Source: Hypericum androsaemum (taxonomy: Eukaryota; Streptophyta; Magnoliopsida; Malpighiales; Hypericaceae). From it: 64,000 nucleotides of DNA. The DNA is taken from assembly GCA_963995505.1 (NCBI GenBank), contig OZ023192.1, positions 2,773,001 to 2,837,000 of the forward strand. The letters run 5' to 3'. Under the pieces are notes generated by a model, which had not been told where the DNA came from, made no database searches, and was given only the letters and a program-made list of their open reading frames with translations. Both the position numbers and the translations under genes were made by a program. This document shows positions 12,901-24,425 of this stretch, one piece after another (positions within the stretch are counted from its first letter, which is position 1; every line of letters begins with the position of its first letter).

Positions 12901-13617
12901 CAGGGGTTGAAGTCAGGGTTGAGGTGAGGTTGGAGAAGATGAAACGGTGGAGAGAGATGGTTTTTTACTTTTTATTGTAAGAGTATAAATGTCATTTTGA
13001 AATTATCTTGACCAATAATATTAGTTGTGGATGGGATCGATGGGGACATGAGAGTTGTATCCAACAAATTTGGAGGACAGAAATTGATTCTTAAGAACAA
13101 TAAGGTCTATATTTGAAGGTCAAACACCAAGGACCGAAAAATAAAACCCAATAAAATTAATAACCATTGAATAATTACACTCCACGTTAACATTCTCAAA
13201 GATTTAATTACGTACAATTTATTGTTAACCGGATTAGGTGGTGGATGCAGATGTGTAACAGCCAAACACTTGAATCGATTAAAAAAAATTGATCTATTAT
13301 AGACAAAACATATCGAGTTCAAGTTGGGTAGATCATATTTGGTAAGAAAAAAGAAAGAATAACTGGGTACGATATAGATGTATCATGTATGTACCGTTAA
13401 GTTGGATAGTCTCGGAAGCAACGGCGCCCCAGACGGCGGCGCCTAGTCGTCCATTCCCAATGGGAATGGCGTCGGTCCAGTGGGTCGCGGGCCCGGCGAA
13501 CGTCACCTTCAGCGGCGGCGTCGACTTGTTCGTCCCCTCGACATCACCGGTCGGGGCCCACCAGTCCTTCTCCGGTGGACTCCTCACCGTAACCCACGAC
13601 GAGGCCGAGCCCTCCAT
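6980..13617 (-). CDS. Alpha-L-fucosidase 2-like, GH95 (copy A, 9 exons)
   Basis: Exons (minus): 13395-13617, 9699-9844, 8767-9608, 8513-8645, 8287-8445, 7972-8196, 7773-7874, 7370-7701, 6980-7298. All junctions are GT-AG and in phase; the total is 2481 nt, 826 aa, near the size of Arabidopsis AXY8/FUC95A. Family role: 1,2-alpha-L-fucosidase of GH95, inverting, which in Arabidopsis removes fucose from xyloglucan in the apoplast. Catalytic segments are present: [11 protein letters not shown] (paired Asn), [10 protein letters not shown] (Glu acid) and [11 protein letters not shown] (Asp with the Asn pair as base). The N-terminus ([20 protein letters not shown]) has no obvious signal peptide. Intron 1 is 3550 bp, against 144 bp in copy B. 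It is head-to-tail with copy B. Confidence 0.92.
9845..13394 (-). other. Expanded intron 1 of fucosidase copy A
   Basis: It is 3.5 kb of AT-rich sequence, about 25 times longer than the same intron in copy B. It contains the hairpin at 12028-12111 and several low-complexity tracts. I recognise no protein-coding transposon in it, so the source of the growth is unknown; old non-coding insertions are likely. Confidence 0.6.
12028..12111. repeat. Near-perfect long inverted repeat in intron 1
   Basis: The left arm (about 12028-12065) contains TATTAATAGATCAATTTCAT and its complement follows at about 12073-12111, with a loop of only a few bases. Arms of about 38 bp could fold into a long RNA hairpin when the intron is transcribed. 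It could be a tiny MITE or a palindromic duplication. Confidence 0.75.
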
Positions 13618-13919
13618 GTATGTAAACTCTCTCGCGCTCTTTTGGGGTTGTTGGTTTGTGTTTGCGAAGATAAAGGGAGAAGCAACTGGATATGTACACT
13701 GGGGAGTAAATGCGGTGGTTGGACTTTGGGACGGTGGAGACTGGAGAGGGGAGGGAGGGACCTAGCTATGACTATGAGGATAATTTAGGACGCGATCAAG
13801 TATGTATTTTGTATTGTTTGGTTTTTTTTTTGGAAAAATAGAATTTTTATTATAAATATATGAAAAAAAGAAAAAAACCTAAGGTGGAGCTAGATTGAGT
13901 GTTTGAATTCGCTGATATT

Positions 13920-14463
13920 TAGGGGTGTACAATCGGTATATACCGATCCCGAATACCGAATACCGAAAAATACTGAATACCGAATAACCAAAAAACCCAA
14001 TACCGATCCCGAACCGAAATTATTTCGGTATCTACCGAATACCGAATTAAAATTTCGGTATTATACCGAAAATCCCAAAAATACCGAATTTTGTAAATAA
14101 AAAAAATCCAATGTTAAATTTAATTCATCAATACAAACATAATAAACTCAACCTAATCACATCATTCAAAGATTGAAACGCGGCTGAAGTTATGAGTTAG
14201 GTTTAGTGTTAGAATATGTGACCACAGTTCACGGAACTATCTTAGAAAATTTTGATTATAATTTCATATTTTAGAAAATTGTGGAACTGATACATCAACG
14301 ATTTTGGAACCATGAAAATGATCAAATTTTGATTCTTTCGGAGCTAAACCGACGATCCCCACAACCACCTGAAAACCTAGTGGGATGGTACCAGTTCAAA
14401 TTCCAAATATTTAAAACTATTAAATAGTGGTTACGATTTCGTAACCATTCCTGAGCTCACCCA
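13920..14463. mobile_element. hAT-type remnant upstream of fucosidase A
   Basis: Starts TAGGGGTGTACAATCGG, a typical hAT terminus, with dense repeats of ACCGAATACCGAA (13940-14090), a usual subterminal pattern. A possible right end, GAGCTCACCCA at about 14453-14463, resembles the end of the hAT remnant at 32700. No clean 8-bp target duplication joins the two, so they may come from different insertions. No transposase is left. Confidence 0.55.
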
Positions 14464-14560
14464 TCTATTTCAAGTTAGATACAGAAGTAGCAAGAAGGGA
14501 GAGTACTCCTCGCAAAAGCAACAAGGGAGAGTCTGAATGGTTGAACATAGGGGTGGTGGG

Positions 14561-14578
14561 GTGGGGCCTACTTGGAGG
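14561..14578 (-). promoter_or_regulatory. 18-bp motif shared by the two fucosidase promoters (copy A)
   Basis: GTGGGGCCTACTTGGAGG (plus-strand reading) is identical at 20804-20821 upstream of copy B. There it is 108 bp from the ATG; here it is 944 bp away, with the hAT remnant in between. It is probably a retained promoter element or relict of the original promoter. Confidence 0.5.
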
Positions 14579-16131
14579 CACTGCAGGGAGCGTGGGGCCC
14601 GGCGTGAACTGTCATGGTTGGATCTTCAGCGCTTTCAGATTTGATTTGTCAGGAAGCGGACAGCGGGGGTGGGCCCCGCGGGGTAGCTTCGCTTTGTTAT
14701 CCTCGTGCGCGCACGCGCGCGGCTGTGTAAAGCCCAGAGATGATGCATATTCCAGAAAACAATAATACAGCAGTATCCGTATATTTATCCGTTTCCATCA
14801 CTTTTTCTTTGTTTTGAATAAAAATAATAATTTATTTGTTGTCACAATTATACGGAGGCATGAAAAATCTAGTAAAATTTAGAAGAAAAATAATTTTTTA
14901 TAGACATCTGGTGATAAACCTGTTTGGAGAGATCATCTCAAATAGCTTTTACAATGATTTCGTTACTATAAAAAAAAATATATCAGACGTATTCAATTAG
15001 GCAAATTTTTTGAATTATAACGTGCTAATTTAGAATTTGATAGTTTCCTTCTAGCATACTAAAAGGTTGGTTTACTTTTAAGCAACTTACCAAACAAGAA
15101 TGGTAATTTCTTGTTCAAGAGTAGCCAAAATTAAAGTCTCGTTAAAGATCATCTTCACGGGCAGAATCTCCCGAGGGAATAAATTATTTTCATGAAGATG
15201 ATCTTGAGTTACCATCCAAATACGTCGACTTTAGTTTAATAGGATTTTTTAGATAAATTTATAATTTTTTAAATCAAATTTATCGAGTCTTGCGAAAAAA
15301 ATCATCTTTCTAATATTAAGTGTTTTTTCCTTTTGCGTGACGTTTACGAATAATTGATATTCACTTTCCCAATTCCCAAGAGCACCTCCAAAACTAATGT
15401 TCTTCGTCGAGTCATGCGGCTCATGCCCCATAAGTTTGTTATTTCTGTTTGTTTCAGTATGATGTTAGATTTTTTCATTGTATGTTTTTTTAATATATTT
15501 GAACCTTACCAAAAAAGGTAATATATTTATTTAGTATTTGAACCTTACCTTCTAAGTCTCAACCAATCTGCCTTCGGTGTTTTTTATCGACATCTTTTTT
15601 TCTTATCAATTTTGATGGGAGATGTTACATGCTTTTGATTATTTTCAATATAAAAAAGGTTGGCGGTCTTTCTATATCAAGTCGTAATATTTTGACCATT
15701 AATCTTGCAATAAAATGAGCGTACTATTGAGTCCTAATATTAGAGTGGACGGTCTTTAAGAGACGGAAAGTGAATCATGTAAAATCTACCATAAAATTAT
15801 TATTTGTAAAATCCTAAATATTAAATATAAGTATAAAGAGACCATCGTATTTTTTTGCGGATCCTAACTGCCAAATAGTAAAGGGCCGAATAGAAGGGAG
15901 CCTTTGACATCTGTTTGTAAAAAGAAGAACGATACAGGGAATACACTCCTGGTGTTAAAATATGAAACTAATGACCACTGCTTCTCTGCAAAGCATCAGG
16001 ACCAGATTAGCGAACTAAGAGAAGATAGAAGCACAAGAAACCGCGAGGAATGTACGATGATTCGAACATTCCTCGCCGTCTTCGTGTAGAAACGAAGTGA
16101 TCGAGAATCCGGCTGACATTGGTATGAACAC
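14579..16131. other. Intergenic spacer between the fucosidase genes
   Basis: Contains a short alternating GC tract (GCGCGCACGCGCGCG, about 14706-14720) and a 13-15 bp hairpin (AGATCATCTTCA with its complement, about 15146-15205). Transcript 3' sequence of copy B probably occupies 15900-16131. No coding sequence seen. Confidence 0.5.
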
Positions 16132-19100
16132 TCAGCAAGAAGCCACATCCAAAAATGAGCAGGACTTTACGCATTTTAGATGCCTGTTGAACGTGTAAAT
16201 CTTGCCGGGGGATATAAGTGCGCTCACTACATTGCCCCTGTAATGTACTCGTTTCAGGCAATTTTGTTCTTTCGACCAGAGGCCTATTTCGTGCAGTTCG
16301 CCTTCGTCCCAGCATATGTTGACGGTCACTCCGCCCCGTGCCTTGAGTCCTTTAACACAGCCATTCGCCCATTTATCTCGGGGAAGAGCAGGGAGCAAGT
16401 ACAGGTCCTTCATGGTGCTCTGAACTAGCATCTCCGCAACTGCTGCCGGGAATCTGGAACGATAATTTCATGGTGAAAGATCTTCCATCAGATTGAATTA
16501 TCGAACAACATTAGAAAAAGCATCTTAAATGTTCGATCAATAATGTATGCGGGTTTTCTTTTGGTTCTTCTGTTGTCATAAATTTACTGCAAGGATAGCT
16601 TTAGTAGCTACATTTTCATAGAAATTGTTACTTACAGAGACAACTATCAATACGACCAGCTTCTTAAAGGTGGATTTCTGCGGTCTGATTAAATTCATCC
16701 CGAACATATGCAACATAGACGTCGAAGACAATGAAGCTAGTGATTTCCAATCTGACTGGCTAGAGAGAGAAACAAAAGGGTGTGTTGCTTACCCAAAGTT
16801 GGCATCGATCTGGAAAGGCGGATGTGCAGTGAACAGGTTTGCATATAGACCTCCTTCGTAGTTACCTTCATGATCAGGGTCCACAAGATCAAACAGATGC
16901 CTGACCATCCTATAAGCATGCTCACTGTTCCGAAGTCGAGCCCACAATGCAGTTTTCCACATGGTCGACCATCCCGGACCCTCTTCGCCTGTGGAACTTC
17001 AAGTCAATGTAGAAGAATTGGAAATTACTGAAAAGGCAATCTTAACTTAGAATTAAAAAAAAAAGGCAATGCCGGATATCAATCGGAAAAAGAAAGATCT
17101 ATGCAGGATATCACAAGCAAGAGGGTTAGGCCCGCTAGTATCGAAGTGTACTCGATCAAATGAATACATACCTCTTTTGATGAGAGAGTAATCTGCAGCT
17201 TTACAAAGCTCAGGCGTTCCCTCAACGGTTATTGTGTGCCCTGGATACAACCCGAATAGATGTGATAGATGTCGATGATGAATCTCCGGATCCTGAAAGT
17301 CCTCTGCCTGTCAATATATAAGACCCAGATTGCCACAGAGCAAACTACTTAGTTTTAGTCTAACAATTCATGACTTATTTATTCAACTCACAAGAAATTC
17401 TGATTGAAAGAGAGCTACATACCCATTCCATAATTGAGCCATCTCTTGCAATTTTTGTCGGTAAGAGCTTTGGCTGAGCCTCCCGAACTCTTTTGATAAC
17501 TTCATCGTTCTCCTTCCCCAAAATCTGCAAGTATCAAGCCTACCAGCGATGACACATCCAGTCCGAGTGACAAAGGTTGTGTAAGAGATCAAACGAAAAG
17601 AAAAGAATGAATCCATCACCTCAGAAGCGGATACAATTTCAGAGAACACCTCTTTTATGATTGACATGTCCATTGTTGATGAGTAGCTGACGCTAGCAGG
17701 TTTACCATCTGGAGCAATAAACATATGCTCGGGAGAAGTTGATGGGTTGGTTTCGAGAAATCCTCCTCGTCCTTCGATCAACCAGTCCAACAGAAACAAT
17801 GTACATCCTTCCAATAAAGGGTATGCCTTATTTTTCAGAAACTCCTAATTATGTAGAATTTATTAGCAAGCATCTATTAAACACAAGATGGAGCAAAACA
17901 TGTAGAAGGTACTCCCACATCAATGCAAACCACAGCCAATCTATTACGTTCTCTTGATGTTACATTCGCTTTTTATTAGAAAAGTCTAATATATTCAGTT
18001 AAGGAAATGGAAGCAAGTTTCTTACAAGATTCGTTGCTTATCTCTCCGATTTCAGTCAACTTACAAATCAAAACTTTTCAATGGCAACAAGCATATGGAT
18101 GAGTTGTGACATTATTACAACATATCGTATCAAGTTACTTTAGTCAAAAAATCAAAAGCAGCATTCTCGGACAAAACTTCATCAGTTATCTTGTTTGTAT
18201 CTACAGACAGGTTGCATTGCAAAACCAGACCAGATCATTAACCAAAGGCCATAAAGAGGTTGGAATGTCTCTTTTCCTTAATTGGCGAGAAGGTCAATTA
18301 TCAATTATACTTTGAGATTCCGATCACAATGTATAACGGTTCTCTAAAACTTTGGCAGCAATTGCCAAGATAATCTTGTAATAGTAGTTCAGATCAATCA
18401 GCAATCTACTAAGCAGCATATAAGAGGAACAACCACCAAAGATTCTGATACGTGAAAAAGAAAACTTCTGCTGGAAAAGATAGTTCTCTATCCTAATAGA
18501 GATTGTAAAACAAGAGGATCTGTAGAGGATGCAGAGGTTACTTTGTCCATGGTGTAAGAATAGTGCTCCCACAAGTGTGTACAGAGCCATGCTCCGCCCA
18601 TTGGCCATAAGGCCCACACAGCTTGACCGCGATCGGGTGACGTCTTTGCCCATATGTCTGAAACCTGATGCGCAACCCAACCGGTTGCTTCATAGTTCAC
18701 CTACAATCACAAGTTAGTAGATAAGAAAACAACCAAACTTTAGGAGATATCTTTGAATCGGTTGAATGTCTTAATGTTTTACCTTTGCAGTCTTGCTCCC
18801 ATTAACCGACATGTAAGAAATGTAGTCGAACAAGGGCTCCTGACACTCCCTAAGATTGCACGGAAGGGCTGGCCAGTAGTTCATTTGAAGATTAATATTC
18901 AGGTGTTGCGCTCCACTGGAATAATGATGCAAGAACTATATCAGCAAGCAACTACAAATATAAGATCTAGAGAATTGCATCCGAAATACGGGCCAACAAA
19001 AAGACAGGTTTTCATGAACAATGATTCGCATATGCATGGTATCGACAAGATAGCAAAAATGTCTAAATTAAACACCAAAAAGGGAGTGAAGCTCAAGCAA

Positions 19101-20696
19101 TCTAAACAGGTTTTGACAGCGTTATGTCAATTGTGACATCTGATAATGGTGACAACAACAACAACAATAAAGCCTTACTCTATCAGAAGGGAAACGTACG
19201 AGTACAATAACTAAAAGCACAACTTACTCCCACGGTGGTTCAATATCCTTGTTCCATATACCCTGCAGATTTGCAACCTGAGTTCCAGGACGCGAACAAG
19301 AAATAAGCAAATACCGACCATACTGAAATAGTAGCTCCACCAGGGACGGATCTTCATCAGTTTGAAAGGATTTCACTCGATCTGCAGTTGGAATTATTCC
19401 TTCTTGGTTTCGTTTGGTCTTTGTATCCTCATCTCCATGACTTAACACAACTTTGGAGCTTCTTGACAGCTGCAGTGAGACACGGTGAAAGAGGTTCTGA
19501 TAATCATCCAAGTGACGTGCATATAGATCGTCATACGACAGCTTCTTGATCGAATCTAATGCTTTCAGGGAATCCGAAGTAGGATCCTTCTTGGAGTCCA
19601 CAGGCATTGTAAATGGTCCATCAAATGAAGAAGATGCCACAAATAGAATAACAGCCCAATCACAATCTTCGACCTTGAACTTACTGTCATCCAAGATGCT
19701 TAGTACTCCCCTGCCATCGCTTATTCGTAGTTCAAGACCCCCAGCAAACTGGAGTCCCTTCGGATTATCATTTTCATTTGCTTTTGGTGGCTTCCTTTTT
19801 CCAGGACAGCTCCCTTCCATAATGATCCGGTTCTTACCTTCAACATACGAATGATGGTGCATCTTGCTATCCATAGACAGAGTAAAAGACAAAGAACCCG
19901 GTTTGCTTACCGAAAGCTTCGTCACAATCACCTGATCAGGATGCGAAGCAAAATGTTCTCTCACATATTCAACATCACCAACCTTATACCTCACCGAGGC
20001 AGTTGCAGTATCCAAATCAACCTCTCTGCGGTACGTCTTCTCATCGTAATCCAGATGCGAATAGTCGAATTCGAACAGGATGTCGCCGAACAGTTGATAG
20101 ACCTTCAACAAACAAACACTAACCATCATCAGGGTTACTCGATTCCTCGAAAAATTCGCACTCATTCTGTAAACACAAACCGAAATACACACATCTGAAG
20201 GCTCTCCGGACAATTGCACAGCTGCTGTCGTAGCCTCGCTATACCGGCCATTATCGACGAGCTTTCGGACCTCGACCAATGCCGATGGAGCACTTGGATT
20301 GGTGTAGTTCCCGGGAACTCCTGTCCATAGTGTATCCTCTGCAACAGTTCAAACTTATGAGCCAAAAAAAAAACTGCATCAAATCACCATCTAACAAAAA
20401 TCGAAAAAAGTACTACCCGACTCGAACTTGAAGTAGTTTCGTGATAGCAGGTGGGTGTATGATATATATTTATATAGTGTACCGTTAAGTTGGAGGGTCT
20501 CTTTGGTGACGCCGCCCCAGACCATAGCGCCGAGGCGTCCGGTCCCAATGGGGATGGCGTCCGTCCAGTGAGTGGCGGGCCCACTGAACGTCACCTTCAA
20601 CGGCGCCGTCTCGTCGTTGACGCGGCTCGGGGCCCACCAGTCCTTCTCCGGCGGCCTCCTCACTATAACCCACGACGAGTCACATTCCTCACCCAT
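16132..20696 (-). CDS. Alpha-L-fucosidase 2-like, GH95 (copy B, 10 exons)
   Basis: Exons (minus): 20483-20696, 20193-20338, 19228-20102, 18783-18915, 18542-18700, 17620-17844, 17423-17524, 17172-17307, 16793-16988, 16132-16453. All junctions are GT-AG and in phase; 2508 nt, 835 aa. Same role as copy A: hydrolysis of alpha-1,2-fucose from xyloglucan or glycans. All GH95 catalytic segments seen in copy A are kept ([29 protein letters not shown]). The 332-nt exon 8 of copy A is here split by a 183-bp phase-1 intron (16989-17171) inside the codon for Gly of KRG. An 11-residue basic insert (around GKRKPPKANEND) in exon 3 is absent from copy A. A CT tract at 20705-20730 lies just upstream of the ATG. 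Confidence 0.94.
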
Positions 20697-20803
20697 CTAC
20701 AGCCCTCTCCCTCTCTCTCTCTCTCTCTCGAGGATGAAGGAAGAGAGAGAGGCTACTACTTAGTACAGCCGCTGAGTGATAAATGAGTTAGTTGGAGTCG
20801 GAG

Positions 20804-20821
20804 GTGGGGCCTACTTGGAGG
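20804..20821 (-). promoter_or_regulatory. 18-bp motif shared by the two fucosidase promoters (copy B)
   Basis: Identical to 14561-14578. It is 108 bp upstream of the copy B ATG, so it lies in the likely core promoter or 5' leader. Confidence 0.5.
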
Positions 20822-21059
20822 GGGTGGGACCCGGTGGGAAGTCGGGAACAAGACAGGGAGATAGTGCACACGCGGCTTGTTTAACCTTGAAGTGATGCGA
20901 TTCACGGGATGCGATTCAAACGAATACTGATGTGAGTAGTCAGATCAACGGGCAATGTCCGATCAGGACGGGTAAGGTTGGGCGGGGGGTTTGGGAATTT
21001 GAATTTTGTTGACGTCAGCGCTTACGTCAACGTCAGGGGCAAATTACCGTTTTTTATAT

Positions 21060-22125
21060 GCGTATTACACAAATTTGGAAATTTTTTTGCAAGTTCCTAA
21101 TCTAGAAAATCATGTTGTAAAAATTACAAACAATGTAAAAAAATATATTTTTGAATTTAATGAGTGAATATAGTATTAGGAATAGTGCTTCTACATCTAA
21201 TGAACCAACCCCCTCTCCCTCACAAGGTAAAAAATTAAGTTTTACGAAAAGATTGTTAATGAAAAAACAAAAAAGACCCCGAGGAATAAGTTTAACCAAT
21301 TCGGAATTTGATTTATATCTTAACACACAATTTGATATTCCATTTGTCAAATCTTCTAGTTTTGCTTTATTAGAATGGTGGAACAACCATGTAGAACAAT
21401 TTCCGGTTATGTCAATTGTTGCAAAAGAATTGCTTGCTTGTCCGATTTCGACGGTTGCCGTGGAACAAGCATTTAGTGCAGGAGGTAATATTTTGGATGA
21501 ACACCGGTACTCAATGACACCGCAATCTTTGGAGGCACAAGCATTGGTCGCCGATTGGACCAAGGCAGAAAGACGACAACAAGAATTGGTCCGGAAAAAT
21601 CCCGACCAACTATATGACCTCGATGATGCCACAACCGGTGAAAGCACAAACACATCCGACTAGGTGAGTTAGCTCCATAAAGGTAAGAGAACTACGCGAA
21701 CTTTGATTTCTTCGGAGCTAAGGATACGTAGGCAACTTAATTTGGTACATTAAGTGCAAGTCCAATCTTTAGTTTATTTCTTTTTCCCAAAAAATGTTAA
21801 ACACTAATTCCTAATTTTTTTTAATATTTGAAGCAAAAATCAAAGTTTTTAAATTTTTCAAAAAATATCATAACTTTTTAAACTTTTTTGAAAATATTAC
21901 AAAAATATTCAAAATATCAAAAAAATAGAGATTTTAGAATTTTTTAATTAAGTATTAAAATTATAGAATTAATTCAAATTCGATTATAATTCGATTATAA
22001 TTCAAAAATTCATAATTCGTATTCGATTCGTCTTATGAAGAATTGAATACGGTTTAATGTTTTGATGAATTCGAATTCGAATAAATTCGATTCGAATTCA
22101 TCCAAATTCGAACCGTGGTCAGGTC
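21060..22125 (+). mobile_element. hAT transposon fragment
   Basis: Holds the C-terminal part of an Ac-like transposase (21151-21663). It is followed by AT-rich DNA and subterminal repeats of ATTCGAATTCGA type ending near CGAACCGTGGTCAGGTCTA, a common hAT 3' end pattern. The 5' half of the element is missing. Confidence 0.7.
21151..21663 (+). pseudogene. hAT transposase C-terminal fragment (dimerisation domain)
   Basis: The frame of 170 codons contains the hAT C-terminal dimerisation motif: LLEWWNNHVEQFPVMSIVAK, then ISTVAVEQAFSAGG and a final acidic tail. The BED zinc finger and the catalytic DDE region are absent, so it is a 3' remnant. The start Met is only the first in the surviving frame. 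Confidence 0.8.
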
Positions 22126-22199
22126 TATACAGGGTACTAAAATAATTCTATGAGATATCACAGATACTAAAATAGACTTTTCGTATTATTTTAGGTGAA

Positions 22200-22849
22200 T
22201 CTTTGTACGAGTGAATTTTAGGTAAAATTTTCAGATTTAGGGTTAAATATAAAAACTCTAATATATTAGTAAATGATATCACTATTAAGCTTTTTTTTAA
22301 ACCATCAATCTATATTTGCCGGGCCGACTAATCTAATTTGAGTCGGGTGTGAATGAGAAAATTCTTGCTATTAACCTGATCATACAAGGACACTATCATA
22401 TTTCATATCACTATTAAAAAAATAAAAATAGAACATAACAAGAAAATAATATATCATCTATTTATACATTAAAAAAAAGAAAATATAGGGCCACGCGAGC
22501 CTAGTGGGCGTGCTACACAACTCATCCAGCGGAGCACGAACGCGGTAACCGTAGCAGCCAAAGGCCATTGTTTTGGCTGTATCTAAATTTTTAGCTTATG
22601 AACAACCAATACAGAATATTACAAGTGCATGTGAGCTCCAATAGAGACTCGGGAGCTCACTTTTGTTCACTTTTGTTTACTTTTTCTTTGGCAATTAGAA
22701 ATCTCCAATGCAGATAAATACCCGTCTCCTTACGGTCTCTTAGAACCCACAACTCTAAACTAGCGTTAAACATATATCCAAATATATTCATCGGAGAACA
22801 ATTTTACTGTTCTTGATTCTAATAACAGAAGTTTAGAAAAATATTATCA
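22200..22849 (+). promoter_or_regulatory. Promoter region of the middle peroxidase
   Basis: Matches 41930-42549 upstream of the paralogue, including the conserved block at 22501-22582. The TATA position reads GATAAATA (22713-22720), where both paralogues have TATAAATA, so this core element has lost its first T. Confidence 0.55.
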
Positions 22850-23547
22850 ATGGCTAGCCTTTTTGGTCACGTGAATCTTTTTATCCTATTAATCGTCATA
22901 GCCCCAACAATTTACTTGGCGCGAGGCCAGGGCACGAGCGTAGGCTTCTGCGCTCGTAGCTGTCCTAATGCGGAGTCCATCGTACGGTCGACAGTCGCGA
23001 CCCACTTCAGCTCCGACGCGACGGTCGCACCCGCCTTGTTGAGGTTACACTTCCATGACTGCTTCGTGCGAGGTTGCGACGCCTCGGTGCTCATTAGCGG
23101 CACGGGAACGGAGAAGACGGCGCTGATTAACTCCGGGCTGAGAGGGTATGAAGTCATTGACGATGCCAAGACCCAGCTTGAAGCTGCATGCCCCGGCACA
23201 GTCTCTTGCGCCGATATTGTGGCTCTTGCGGCTCGCGATTCTGTTGCTCTGGTAAGCTGCATGTTTCCTCGGGAAGTATTTTCTGTCCAAGAATGATTTT
23301 CAGATTTTTATACAGGAAGTTGTTTTTCATCTTTGATTAGAAAAGATGTTTTCCATTGTTTATTTAAACCCGTAAAATAATTAGATCGGATCGAAATTAG
23401 AACGAATTTGACTTCGTCAACATACGATAAACGAAGTTCTAACATGTATCATAGCTAATTTATCTTGTGCTCATTGTTATTCTCACACAAATTCTATTTC
23501 ACATTGAATATTGCCAACCAAAACCTTTTCTATTCATGCACCAGATT

Positions 23548-23611
<64 letters not shown>

Positions 23612-24425
23612 GAGTACCAGCTTGCTAGGTTTAATGGATTTAACTTTTATTTGTCACAACATTCTACTACATTGATTGAACTAATAATGTGGGTTTGTGG
23701 CATTGATTATAATTGCAGACCAAGGGGATAAGTTGGTCGGTACCCACCGGACGGAAGGACGGCAGAATATCCTTGTCGGCGGAAACATCTGATTTGCCTG
23801 GTTTCACAGACTCCATGGATGACCTAAAGAAGAAGTTCGCTGCAAAGAACCTAACCACACAGGACCTCGTTGCACTTGTTGGTAAGCATTAGCTAGCTAG
23901 CTAGCTCTAACATTCATTTCTCTTTGGTTTCCGGACCAAAAGCACAGGTCTCCACAAAGTTGCAAGACTATAGTTGAACTTAGACTAATATACACGAATA
24001 TATGTGCAGGTGCACACACAATAGGAACTTCAGCCTGCCAGTTCTTCAGCTACAGGCTCTACAACTTCACAACCACGGGGGCCGACACTTCCTTGGCCGC
24101 CTCATTTGTGGCTCAGCTCCAAGCACTCTGCCCGCAGACCGGCTCCGGGACGACCCGGGTGGCGCTGGACACGGGCAGCTCCGACAAGTTCGACACCTCC
24201 TTCTACGCCAACCTGAGAGACGGCCAAGGCGTGCTCGAGTCGGACTCCAAGCTGTGGACCGATGCTTCCACGAAGCCCTTTGTGCAGCGTTTCTTGGGAG
24301 TCAGAGGCCTGGCTGCTTTGACCTTCAACATCGAATTCGCCAAGTCAATGGTTAGGATGAGCAACGTTGGGGTGAAGACCGGGAGTGATGGCGAGATAAG
24401 GAAGATCTGTTCCGCCATTAATTAA
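22850..24425 (+). CDS. Class III secretory peroxidase (middle copy, intact)
   Basis: Exons 22850-23251, 23719-23881 and 24010-24425, GT-AG and in phase; 981 nt, 326 aa, the usual length. A signal peptide (about residues 1-27) precedes the mature chain. Distal RLHFHDCF is intact, and the proximal haem ligand is in DLVALVGAHTIG across the exon 2/3 junction. The eight family cysteines can be placed (SCP, HDC, GCD, ACP, SCAD, SACQ, LCP, ICS) and there is one extra Cys (GFCARSC) where the paralogues have Tyr. Role: apoplastic H2O2-dependent oxidation of phenolics. It resembles the peroxidase N1/cationic peroxidase 2 group (C-terminus [10 protein letters not shown]). Intron 1 holds a long TA microsatellite. 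Confidence 0.94.
23551..23608. repeat. (TA)29 microsatellite in peroxidase intron 1
   Basis: A pure TA run; at the same place in the paralogue (about 43262) only a few TA units are present, so the repeat has grown in this copy. Confidence 0.95.

Noticed and set aside
13385..13788. Two plus-strand frames of 102-126 codons
   Set aside because: Antisense shadows of fucosidase A exon 1.
22912..23290. Minus-strand frames of 81-116 codons (also at 42648, 97 and 6)
   Set aside because: Antisense shadows of peroxidase exon 1.
23465..23731. Protein with long Tyr-Ile repeat
   Set aside because: Translation of the TA microsatellite in a peroxidase intron.
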